Source of the DNA: Bacillota bacterium
GTDB taxonomy: Bacteria; Bacillota; Clostridia; Lachnospirales; Lachnospiraceae
Length of the DNA stretch: 64,000 nucleotides
Assembly (NCBI GenBank): GCA_023436225.1
Contig: JAEZKA010000080.1
Span: 1 to 64,000, forward strand
Direction: 5' to 3'
Shown here: positions 35,809 through 43,315 of the stretch, piece after piece
How the letters are laid out: each line of letters starts with the position of its first letter
Position numbering within the stretch: position 1 is the stretch's first letter
The notes under the pieces: generated by a model
What the model was told of the DNA's origin: nothing
Database searches by the model: none
Seen by the model: only the letters and a program-made list of their open reading frames with translations
Made by a program: the position numbers and the translations under genes

Positions 35809-37869
35809 ATGAAGAAAAAACTAGTGATATTATGCCTGCTAACCATTGTATCCTTCGGTCTGTTCAATCTGTTCAGTATGAGTACAGCACAAGCGAGTTC
35901 AACTGCAACGGTCAATGAGATAAGGCTTGGACGTTACCCGGATAAAGTGATCTATGGATATGGTGAGGATTTTGACGCTACCGGTATGGAAATCATAGGC
36001 CAAAACAGTGACGGAACCAGTAGTATAATCACGGATTACGTGGTAGAAGGCTATAATAATAAGCAATTGGGTAACCAGGTAATTACAGTCCGTTACCAGA
36101 ATCTGGCCTTATATCTTCCAATCCAGGTAATGCCTGCGAAGATTACGAATATAAGCATCAGTGAAAGAAGTCTTTCATCCTATACGTTTACCTGGCCTGC
36201 AGTACAGGATGTTTCCTACTACGAGGTTTATCGTAAGGAAGAACCATCAGGAACATATAGTTTTCAAGCTACAGTACAGACGAATTCCTATTCTGTAACA
36301 GATTATAGCAGTGCTGTCTATTCCTATCAGATACGTGCGGTAAGGCAGATGGATGGAATGACTTACACTGGCGTATTCTCGGATCCCTTTCAGGCAACAA
36401 CAGTACCGGGAAAGGTTGAACTTCTGAATTCTGTAGAGATATCAGATACTTCTGTCGGGCTGTCCTGGAGTATGGTAAATGGAGCTACTGGTTACATTAT
36501 ATACCGAAAGGAAGTTTCAGCAAAGGATTTTACCTACTTGGGTGATACGACTAATATTTCGTATCTGGATACAAAGCTTAAACCTGGAACCAGCTATCAA
36601 TATAAGGTATGTGCTTATCGAGTAAATAACACCTTTTATGGCGAAGACTCACCTATTCTAGACCTTAGCACAAACCCTTCCAAGGTAGTGCTCCGGATAA
36701 AATCAGGAGATAAAGTGGCCAGATTGTCCTGGTCAGTGGTTACTGGAGCTACTTCCTATGAGATCTATTCCGGTGATGAGTTTTCCGGATATTCCTTATT
36801 GACAACAGTGGCAGGGAATACAACCTCCTATATGGTAGAGAATGTAATAACCGGTTACAGTTATTCGTACTATATGCTGGCGAAGAAGGAATATAAAGGG
36901 GTCGTATACGAGGGAGCAAAGTCTGAGGTAAAGACGGTTACCATTGTAGAGCCCCAGGCTACCAGTACAGAGGCTAAATATTTTGCGGATGAAGCAGCCT
37001 TCAAAGGCTCTGCTGCTTATATCAATATTGGATTCTTCAAAGAAAATGTCAACTATAAAAAGAGTTACATCATACCTGGATTGATCAACACCAATGTTGG
37101 CGGTTTCCAAAGCTCGACCATGTGTCCTCAGAGCATAACCTTTGCTAAAAATTATCTACTAATATCGGCTTATGATCTGTCCGATGAAGAGCTTTCTGTA
37201 ATCTATGTTATGGATAAGAAGACGAAGAAGCTGTTAACCACGCTGGTATTACCGACCGATGCTCATGTCGGAGGAATTTGTTACGATGGTAAGAGTGTCT
37301 ACCTGACAACAGGAAGTAAGGTATCCGCATTATGGTATTCCGATATTGTGGCAGCTGTAAAGTCAGGAAAGCCCAGTGTTAATGTGAATTTTCATTCGGT
37401 ATGTAAGGTAGGTATCTCGGCATCTTATATCACCTATTATAATGATAAGCTGTGGGTGGGCTCCTATAACGAATTAAAAAGTACAAAACTGTATAGCTAC
37501 TATATCGATGATTTTGATACCTATGTTACCTTAACGAAGTCAGATGCAATAACCATGCCAACCAGAGTTCAGGGAATTGCCTTTACACAGGACGGATACC
37601 TGCTCATGTCCCGCTCCTGCCAGTTATATAAGGGTTTGCGTGGATATATGCGTCAAATCGACATATATCTTCCGGAATTCTCAGAGGAGGACAGCGGAAG
37701 TATGGATCTTGGCGACAGTCTAAAGACAGTCGAGGTTCCTTCCATGAATGAAGGAATTGCAATCGATGGAAATTATGTATATGTATTATATGAATCGGCA
37801 GCTTTTCAGGATGCATCCTATAAAGTGGATCGTATCAGCGCCTTTGAAGTTAAGAAACTACTCCCATGA
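35809..37869 (+). CDS. Secreted protein with bacterial Ig-like and three FN3 domains
   Basis: 686 residues. A signal peptide (basic MKKK, hydrophobic core, cut after AQA, about residue 29) sends it out of the cell. Residues 35-105 are a bacterial Ig-like group 3 domain (GYGEDFDATGMEIIG). Three fibronectin type III domains follow (about 108-200, 202-293, 295-382), each with the W-x-x-V/M-x-G-A-T/V-x-Y-x-I/V-Y pattern. The last 290 residues look like a beta-propeller (repeats such as GGICYDGKSVYLTTGSK, QGIAFTQDGYLLMS, EGIAIDGNYVYVLYE). No cell-wall anchor is seen. It is probably a binding or adhesion protein; no enzyme signature was found. Confidence 0.75.
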   Translation: MKKKLVILCLLTIVSFGLFNLFSMSTAQASSTATVNEIRLGRYPDKVIYGYGEDFDATGMEIIGQNSDGTSSIITDYVVEGYNNKQLGNQVITVRYQNLALYLPIQVMPAKITNISISERSLSSYTFTWPAVQDVSYYEVYRKEEPSGTYSFQATVQTNSYSVTDYSSAVYSYQIRAVRQMDGMTYTGVFSDPFQATTVPGKVELLNSVEISDTSVGLSWSMVNGATGYIIYRKEVSAKDFTYLGDTTNISYLDTKLKPGTSYQYKVCAYRVNNTFYGEDSPILDLSTNPSKVVLRIKSGDKVARLSWSVVTGATSYEIYSGDEFSGYSLLTTVAGNTTSYMVENVITGYSYSYYMLAKKEYKGVVYEGAKSEVKTVTIVEPQATSTEAKYFADEAAFKGSAAYINIGFFKENVNYKKSYIIPGLINTNVGGFQSSTMCPQSITFAKNYLLISAYDLSDEELSVIYVMDKKTKKLLTTLVLPTDAHVGGICYDGKSVYLTTGSKVSALWYSDIVAAVKSGKPSVNVNFHSVCKVGISASYITYYNDKLWVGSYNELKSTKLYSYYIDDFDTYVTLTKSDAITMPTRVQGIAFTQDGYLLMSRSCQLYKGLRGYMRQIDIYLPEFSEEDSGSMDLGDSLKTVEVPSMNEGIAIDGNYVYVLYESAAFQDASYKVDRISAFEVKKLLP

Positions 37870-37878
37870 GTAGTTTCT

Positions 37879-37946
37879 TTTTATGAGTAAATTCATTTTA
37901 TGAGTAAATTCATTTTATGAGTAAATTCTTTTTATGAATAGATTCT
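37879..37946 (+). repeat. 17-bp tandem repeat, about four copies
   Basis: Unit TTTTATGAGTAAATTCA, two exact copies, a third with one change and a degenerate fourth. It lies between the end of the secreted-protein gene and the promoter of the MarR gene. Confidence 0.85.
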
Positions 37947-38024
37947 ATTTTGAAGCGAACGCCTTTGAACATGCAATTCATAAAATCTACGAAGTTGATA
38001 ATTATAAATTTATTAATTTTAGTG

Positions 38025-38076
38025 TTGACATTAAAATACTTCGGTGATAGAATTAAATCATATTTCGATACTCGAA
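38025..38076 (+). promoter_or_regulatory. Promoter and palindromic operator of the MarR gene
   Basis: TTGACA (38025-38030), 17 bases, TAGAAT (38048-38053). TTCGATACTCGAA (38064-38076) is a palindrome TTCGA-TAC-TCGAA placed at about +5 to +17, as expected for autorepression. Confidence 0.75.
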
Positions 38077-38102
38077 GTAAATACAATTCTAGGGTAGATG
38101 CT

Positions 38103-38594
38103 ATGAAAGAAGGAACACTGGAAGGTTTTATATTTGAATTTATTGACCAATTTAAATTTTTATTCTTTCCGGAACAATGGAATAACATCTTCCTTGACTA
38201 TTCGAAGAACGAGGTTTTTGCCTTGTTCTATGTGTACCGGAAGGGCAGTGCGAATATGACCGAGATAGCCGAATATCTGAGTGTGCCTCTCAATACTGCA
38301 ACAGGGATTGTCGGACGGCTGGAGAAGCGCGGTGTCATCAAGCGAGAACGGGATGTGGTGGATAAAAGAGTAGTCACCATCATGATCAGCGAGGAGGGCA
38401 AGGAGTTCCTGGCTGCACAAATGAAGGAGCTGGAGCGTTATTATCAGCTTTTCATGGATGCGGTTACTGAGGAAGAGAAGTTGGCTTTATTTCGCATTGC
38501 TGCTAAGATCATTGACATTATGACCAGTGATTTGGCGAAAAAGGAACAGGTTCAGGAGACGAAGAAAACCGTTCGAAAAATCATCATAGAGTAA
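38103..38594 (+). CDS. MarR family transcription regulator
   Basis: 163 residues. The winged helix is at about residues 45-110: MTEIAEYLSVPLNTATGIVGRL is the helix-turn-helix and KRGVIKRERDVVDKRVVTIMI the wing with the conserved D-x-R. Helices at both ends form the dimer. The frame is open back to TTG 37950, but a consensus promoter and operator lie inside that stretch, so ATG 38103 is the real start. It precedes the ArsA-like operon, whose upstream region carries similar TTCGAT elements, so it probably represses both. Ligand unknown. Confidence 0.87.
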   Translation: MKEGTLEGFIFEFIDQFKFLFFPEQWNNIFLDYSKNEVFALFYVYRKGSANMTEIAEYLSVPLNTATGIVGRLEKRGVIKRERDVVDKRVVTIMISEEGKEFLAAQMKELERYYQLFMDAVTEEEKLALFRIAAKIIDIMTSDLAKKEQVQETKKTVRKIIIE

Positions 38595-38649
38595 ACAGAA
38601 CATTTGTATCGTGGGTATAAAAGCCGCTATACCAGAGTTCTGTTTTTCT
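38594..38649 (+). terminator. Terminator after the MarR gene
   Basis: ACAGAAC (38595-38601) pairs with GTTCTGT (38637-38643), with GGTATA/TATACC pairing inside, followed by TTTTC. Confidence 0.7.
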
Positions 38650-38659
38650 TAAAAGAAAT

Positions 38660-38707
38660 AGTTCGATTAACGAAGTATTCGATATGTGAACTAAATTATA
38701 GTCGAAT
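38660..38707 (+). promoter_or_regulatory. Possible MarR operator region before the ArsA-like operon
   Basis: TTCGATTAACGAA (TTCG-ATTAA-CGAA) begins at about 38662 and TTCGATATGTGAA follows a few bases later; both resemble the palindrome TTCGATACTCGAA at the MarR promoter. A further TCGAA lies near 38702. Confidence 0.45.
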
Positions 38708-38795
38708 TAAGAAAACAAAACAAATATGATAGTCAGAACGATATGCCAGGATAAGTAACAATGATATAAGGATGATAAATAAAAGGAGGAAGGAT

Positions 38796-39986
38796 ATGGG
38801 TCGAATTATTATTTTTACCGGTAAGGGAGGGGTGGGAAAGACCAGTGTTGCTGCAGCCCACGCTAGAAAAGCTGCTCTTTCCGGCAGGAAGACACTGATC
38901 GTTAGTGCTGATATGGCACATAATTTGGGGGATCTCTTTGAGATGACCATTGGAAGGGAAATTACCTGTATAGAAGGTAATCTTTATGGGCTGGAGATTG
39001 ATCCCGAATTTGAGATGGAGCATAATTTTAGTAATTTAGTACGTGCAATTGATAAAATGCTGAAGGGTATGGATACAAAACAGGAGTCAGCACAAGACTT
39101 ATCTATGTTACCCGGGATTGAAGAATTATTCTCACTGCTTCGTATTCAGCAGATTTATGATAGTCAGGAATTTGATGTGATTATTGTGGACTGCGCTCCG
39201 ACGGGAGAGACCTTGTCCTTATTAAAGTTCCCCGAATTATTTTCATGGTATATGGAGAAGCTCTTCCCGATCGGGAAGTTCGCGATGAGATTACTTCATC
39301 CGGTATCTCAGAAGTTGTTTAAGGTGGAGCTTCCGGACGGAAAAGCCATGAATGATATTGAGTTGTTGTATACCAAGCTTGTGCTGCTCCAGGAGTTACT
39401 AAAGAATCGGAATGTCTCCAGTATCCGCCTTGTCTGTATGCCGGAAAAGATGATAGTGGAGGAGACAAAGAGAAATTATATGTATTTGAATCTTTTCAAT
39501 TTCAATGTGGATGCTATCTTTATTAATCGCATCCTGCCGGCGGATATAAAATTGGACTTCTTCGATGAATGGTTGATGCTACAGGCTGAGTATATTAAGG
39601 AAATAGAGCAGATCTTCGGCACCATACCTCTTTATAGAGTGAAATGGTACGATATCGAGATATCTGGAATGAAGGCTCTAGACAGAATTGTTGATGATGT
39701 CCTGACCGATTCCACGATATTGGACATAAAGACGAAGGTACGCAACGAGGAGTATGAAAAGACAGAGACCGGCTATCAGTTGAAGGTATATCTCCCCTGT
39801 GCAGCCAAGGAGGAGGTTCTGTTGTATGAGACCGGAACGGATATCATAATACGAATCGGAAATTTCAAGAGGAGTATTCCTCTTCCAAATGTACTTCGTA
39901 AATACCGTGTTGCAGGAGCTAAGATAATTGATCAGTTTTTAAAAATACAATTTGTACCGGTAGAAGGAGGAAGGTCAGATGAATAG
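38796..39986 (+). CDS. ArsA/Get3-family ATPase with C-terminal HSP20-like domain (first copy)
   Basis: 396 residues. The deviant Walker A GKGGVGKTS (about residues 8-16) and Switch I DMAHNLGD with Switch II DCAPTGETLSLL identify the ArsA/Get3 group of dimeric P-loop ATPases. There is one ATPase half, unlike the double ArsA of arsenical pumps. The last 75 residues (YQLKVYLPCAAKEEVLLYE ... RSIPLPNVLRKY) form an alpha-crystallin-like strand domain found on many bacterial members. No arsenic genes are nearby, so a role in tail-anchored or other protein handling is more likely than arsenite export; this is inference. AAAGGAGGAAGG precedes ATG 38796; its end overlaps the next small gene. Confidence 0.87.
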   Translation: MGRIIIFTGKGGVGKTSVAAAHARKAALSGRKTLIVSADMAHNLGDLFEMTIGREITCIEGNLYGLEIDPEFEMEHNFSNLVRAIDKMLKGMDTKQESAQDLSMLPGIEELFSLLRIQQIYDSQEFDVIIVDCAPTGETLSLLKFPELFSWYMEKLFPIGKFAMRLLHPVSQKLFKVELPDGKAMNDIELLYTKLVLLQELLKNRNVSSIRLVCMPEKMIVEETKRNYMYLNLFNFNVDAIFINRILPADIKLDFFDEWLMLQAEYIKEIEQIFGTIPLYRVKWYDIEISGMKALDRIVDDVLTDSTILDIKTKVRNEEYEKTETGYQLKVYLPCAAKEEVLLYETGTDIIIRIGNFKRSIPLPNVLRKYRVAGAKIIDQFLKIQFVPVEGGRSDE

Positions 39987-40206
39987 GCAATTTATTGTTA
40001 AGATGATGAAGGCGAAGCAGATGGAATATCAAGCGTTAAAGGAGATAATGCCGGAATGTATGGTAAATCGAATTGAGAATCTGGAAAATGAGTTTGTTGT
40101 GATAGCGAAGGAGTATTTCCTGTCAGCAATGGAGGACACCGGGAAGGCTTCTGACACATCCCAAAGTGCTTCTGATACTAAAGTTCGTAAAGTAACAATC
40201 GAATAG
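39979..40206 (+). CDS. Small protein between two ArsA-like ATPases
   Basis: 75 residues with no family I recognise. Residues 1-50 are predicted helical (MMKAKQMEYQALKEIMPECM, then NRIENLENEFVVIAKEYFL), the rest a Ser/Thr/Asp-rich tail ending KVRKVTIE, similar to the KKTVRKIIIE tail of the MarR protein upstream. It overlaps the first ATPase gene by eight bases after the site GTAGAAGGAGGAAGG and is followed 11 bases later by the second ATPase, so all three are made together. A subunit or adaptor of the ATPase pair is the simplest guess. Confidence 0.7.
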   Translation: MNRQFIVKMMKAKQMEYQALKEIMPECMVNRIENLENEFVVIAKEYFLSAMEDTGKASDTSQSASDTKVRKVTIE

Positions 40207-40217
40207 GGGGATGGCAG

Positions 40218-41375
40218 ATGAGAATAATTTTATATACAGGAAAAGGTGGAGTGGGAAAGACTTGTATTGCTGCAGCAACGGCATGTCAGCTAGCAGCCTC
40301 CGGTAAGAAGGTAATGGTCATAAGTACCGATCAGGCGCATAGCCTAGGGGACGCCCTAGATTACAAACTAGGTCCAAAACCTAGCGAGGTTTCAAAAGGA
40401 CTCTATGCGATGGAGATAGATGCTATTAGCGAATGTGAACGAGCTTGGGGATCCATTAAGGATTATCTTCACCAGATGATGGTATCGAAGAACGGAGAAA
40501 GTCTTGAGGCTGAGGAACTTCTTGTTTTTCCCGGTTTTGAGGAGCTAACGGCGTTATTTAAGATAAAGGATATATATGAGGAAGGCTTATATGATGTGCT
40601 GATTGTAGATTGTGCACCGACTGGAGAGACCTTATCACTGCTAAAATTTCCTGAGATGTTCGGAGGATGGATCAACCAGATGCTTCCAATGAAGCGTAAG
40701 GCAATGAAGGTAGCAGGGCCGGCTGTATCCAAAATCATGAAGATACCCATGCCTAAGGATACGATTTTTGATGAGGTAGAGGTTCTGATGGAAAAGATGA
40801 ATACCCTTCGGGAGCTGCTATGGGATAAGGATATAGTAAGCATTCGAATTGTAACTACTCCGGAAAAGATTGTTATCAAAGAAGCGAAACGTAACTTTTC
40901 CTTCCTCCATCTATTTAATTACAACGTGGATGCTATTATTATAAATAGGATATACCCTAAGGAATCTATGTCTGGCTATTTTCATCAGTGGATGAAGAAT
41001 CAGGAGGAAGCACTGAAGGATATTAGAGAAAGCTTTGCAGGGGTACCGATCTTCTATCTGGAGTTACTAAAGCATGAGCTTCGAACGATTAACCGATTAA
41101 CCGTTGTTGCTTCGACTTTATACGGTGAGTATAATCCGGAGGATATCCTATTTAAAGAGACAATCTTTACTGTCGAACAAGAGGGAGACACTGAAGTGTT
41201 CAAAATCTCTCTGCCTTTCTTTGAACTAAAGGATATGGACTTACTACAAAAGGGTGATGAATTAACTCTAATCATTAAGAATGAGAGGCGAAGCTTCATT
41301 CTTCCCGCAAAACTGAAGAATAAAGAGGTTCAGGGAGCAAAATACGAAGAGGGATTATTAAAGCTGAACTTTTAA
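40218..41375 (+). CDS. ArsA/Get3-family ATPase with C-terminal HSP20-like domain (second copy)
   Basis: 385 residues, a paralogue of the protein at 38796. Walker A GKGGVGKTC (about residues 7-15), Switch I STDQAHSLGD, Switch II DCAPTGETLSLLKFPEMFGG, and NYNVDAIIINRIYP are matched segment by segment in the first copy. The C-terminal part (EVFKISLPFFELKDMDLLQKGDEL, ending AKLKNKEVQGAKYEEG) is again HSP20-like. The two might form a heterodimer comparable to the A1 and A2 halves of ArsA. GGGGGATGGCAG precedes ATG 40218. No clear terminator follows. Confidence 0.87.
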   Translation: MRIILYTGKGGVGKTCIAAATACQLAASGKKVMVISTDQAHSLGDALDYKLGPKPSEVSKGLYAMEIDAISECERAWGSIKDYLHQMMVSKNGESLEAEELLVFPGFEELTALFKIKDIYEEGLYDVLIVDCAPTGETLSLLKFPEMFGGWINQMLPMKRKAMKVAGPAVSKIMKIPMPKDTIFDEVEVLMEKMNTLRELLWDKDIVSIRIVTTPEKIVIKEAKRNFSFLHLFNYNVDAIIINRIYPKESMSGYFHQWMKNQEEALKDIRESFAGVPIFYLELLKHELRTINRLTVVASTLYGEYNPEDILFKETIFTVEQEGDTEVFKISLPFFELKDMDLLQKGDELTLIIKNERRSFILPAKLKNKEVQGAKYEEGLLKLNF

Positions 41376-41469
41376 TAAAATATTCATTAGCGGTAGCTTT
41401 CTTCCGTGCCATATATTATAATAATCGAGTAAAATCAAACTTACTTGCCTACGGAAAGGATGCATCAAC

Positions 41470-42585
41470 ATGGAGATAAGACATACCTCACTGAGGGATT
41501 TGGAAACGGTTATGACAATCTATGATCTTGCCAGACAATATATGAGACAGCATGGTAATCATAATCAATGGATTAACGGTTACCCGAGCATGGAATTGAT
41601 TACAGAGGATATCAACGAAAAGAGAAGCTATGTCTGCTTGGATGAGGGTCAAATCGTTGGTGTATTCTGCTTCACGATAGGAATTGATCCCACTTATATT
41701 AAGATATATGAGGGGGAGTGGCTGGACGATGCGCCCTACGGCGTAGTACATCGGATTGCCTCCGCTAGTCATAAGAAAGGAGTAGCCTCCTATTGTCTTG
41801 ACTGGTGCTACGAACAGTGTCCTAATATCCGAATTGATACTCATGAGGATAATATAGTTATGCAAAAATTTCTTTTGAAGAATGGTTACTTAAGATGTGG
41901 CATCATATACCTGGAGAGTGGTGCTCCCAGGGTAGCCTACCAGAAGAATAGTGAAATAGAGAAAAGAAATATGACGAACAGAATTACAACAATTGTACTT
42001 GATATCGGTAATGTGCTGGCTCATTTTCGTTGGAAGGAATACCTAGAGGAATGCGGCTATACTCCCGAAATCAGAGAACGTATCGCTAAGGCAACCGTAC
42101 TTAGTGGCTTCTGGAATGAATGGGATCGAGGTGAACGTGAAGAAGAGGAGCTGATTGAGGAAAGTATTGCAAAGGATCCGGAATTAAAACAGGAGATATT
42201 ATCCTTCTTCCATTCCTTTGATCAGATCGTAAAGGAATATCAATATTCAAGGGACTTTGTAAAGGGACTGAAGGATAACGGATATATAGTCTATCTCCTT
42301 TCGAATTACAGCAAAAAGCATTTTGCCCTTAGTAAACCAACCTTCGAATTCATCAATTATGTAGATGGAGGAGTGATTTCCTACGAAGTTAAGTCGATTA
42401 AGCCTGAGCCTAAGATTTATCAGGCGCTGATTAATCAATATAACATAGAACCTACTGAAGCAGTTTTTCTTGATGACTTGGCCGATAATCTGGAAGGTGC
42501 AAAGCCCTTCGGCTTCCATACGATACAAGTTAAGAATTATGACCAAATGATAACAGAGCTTAGGGAATTAGGGGTCAGAATATAA
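41470..42585 (+). CDS. GNAT acetyltransferase-HAD hydrolase fusion protein
   Basis: 371 residues, two domains. Residues 1-165 are a GNAT fold with GVVHRIASASHKKGVASYCLD (acetyl-CoA loop) and IDTHEDNIVMQKFLLKNGY. Residues 172-371 are a HAD subfamily IA hydrolase: nucleophile region VLDIGNVLAHF (Asp178), motif II LLSNYS, motif III Lys in KSIKPEPKIYQ and motif IV FLDDLADNLEGA. The HAD half resembles YihX-type sugar phosphatases. The link is MTNRITTIV, which looks like an original start methionine, so two genes were joined. Substrates are unknown. GGAAAGGATGCATCAAC precedes ATG 41470. Confidence 0.83.
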   Translation: MEIRHTSLRDLETVMTIYDLARQYMRQHGNHNQWINGYPSMELITEDINEKRSYVCLDEGQIVGVFCFTIGIDPTYIKIYEGEWLDDAPYGVVHRIASASHKKGVASYCLDWCYEQCPNIRIDTHEDNIVMQKFLLKNGYLRCGIIYLESGAPRVAYQKNSEIEKRNMTNRITTIVLDIGNVLAHFRWKEYLEECGYTPEIRERIAKATVLSGFWNEWDRGEREEEELIEESIAKDPELKQEILSFFHSFDQIVKEYQYSRDFVKGLKDNGYIVYLLSNYSKKHFALSKPTFEFINYVDGGVISYEVKSIKPEPKIYQALINQYNIEPTEAVFLDDLADNLEGAKPFGFHTIQVKNYDQMITELRELGVRI

Positions 42586-42660
42586 ACTGCAAGGAAAGAC
42601 AGGAAGTTATAAGAAAGTAATGTTGAATTACATAGGTGAAATCGGGTTTTGACCGTAAGT

Positions 42661-42703
42661 GATATCGATAAACGTGTGAGAGATGCGTTTATCGATATTT
42701 TTA
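42661..42703 (+). terminator. Terminator after the GNAT-HAD gene
   Basis: ATATCGATAAACG pairs exactly with CGTTTATCGATAT around TGTGAGAGATG, followed by TTTTTAT. Confidence 0.9.
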
Positions 42704-42737
42704 TGTGTAAATAAATGAGAATCGATATCAAAATCTC

Positions 42738-42798
42738 TTGACTTTTTTCATGTTTTCCCATATGATAACAATGATCTTGTAAATGATAATCATTATCA
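42738..42798 (+). promoter_or_regulatory. feo promoter with Fur boxes
   Basis: TTGACT (42738-42743), 17 bases, TATGAT (42761-42766). A perfect Fur box, TGATAATCATTATCA (42784-42798), lies at about +12 to +26, and a weaker one, TGATAACAATGATCT, overlaps the -10 (42763-42777). Strong evidence for iron-dependent repression by Fur. Confidence 0.92.
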
Positions 42799-42823
42799 TA
42801 CAAAATGAAAGGTAGGAAGCGGT

Positions 42824-43036
42824 ATGTCACTGGCGATGTTAGGAGTAGGTGAAATTAGAAGAGTATCTGAATTTCGAGGTAAGGATGAGATGAAGAAGCA
42901 TCTTCGTGATCTTGGTTTTATCAAAGGCGAGAGTGTACAGGTAGTCGGGGAGAACTCAAGCGGTCTGATTCTTATGATTAAGGGTGTAAAGATTGCACTG
43001 AACCGTGGACTTGCATCCATGATTATGGTCGAATAG
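42824..43036 (+). CDS. feoA: FeoA protein (first copy)
   Basis: 70 residues, SH3-like FeoA fold: GEIRRVSEFRGKDEMKKHLRDLGFIKGESVQV and a C-terminal ALNRGLASMIMV. FeoA is a small cytoplasmic partner of the FeoB iron transporter. It is the first gene of the iron operon, directly behind the Fur-controlled promoter, with AAAGGTAGGAAG before ATG 42824. Two feoA genes in tandem are common in Clostridia. Confidence 0.92.
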   Translation: MSLAMLGVGEIRRVSEFRGKDEMKKHLRDLGFIKGESVQVVGENSSGLILMIKGVKIALNRGLASMIMVE

Positions 43037-43082
43037 TTAAATATGATTTCATAAATAAATGTCGAAATAATGGAGGTAAGTG

Positions 43083-43301
43083 ATGACGTTAAAGGATCTT
43101 AAGCCTGGTCAGGAAGGTGTTGTTACATCAATAGGAGAGAAAGGACCGATAAGAAAGAGAATTATGGATATGGGAGTTACTCCTGGAGCGATGGTAAAGG
43201 TAATTAAGGTAGCACCTTTAGGTGACCCAATCGAGATAAATATTCGAGGCTATGAGCTAAGTCTTAGAAAAAGCGAAGCCAGCCAAATTACGATAGAATA
43301 A
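43083..43301 (+). CDS. feoA: FeoA protein (second copy)
   Basis: 72 residues, FeoA fold: LKDLKPGQEGVVTSIGEKGPIRKRIMDMGVTPGAMVKVIK, then PIEINIRGYELSLRKSEASQI, the usual C-terminal strand pair. It is closer to the FeoA consensus than the first copy. ATG 43083 is five bases after GGAGGT; GTG 43080 is too close to the site. It lies 15 bases before feoB. Confidence 0.94.
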   Translation: MTLKDLKPGQEGVVTSIGEKGPIRKRIMDMGVTPGAMVKVIKVAPLGDPIEINIRGYELSLRKSEASQITIE

Positions 43302-43315
43302 TCAGGAGGAGCAAC

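Noticed and set aside
37950..38102. N-terminal extension of the MarR protein
   Set aside because: The stretch contains a consensus promoter and an operator palindrome and has no ribosome binding site for TTG 37950.
38796..41375. Arsenite export operon
   Set aside because: ArsB, Acr3, ArsR, ArsD and ArsC are all absent and each ATPase has a single half with an HSP20-like tail.
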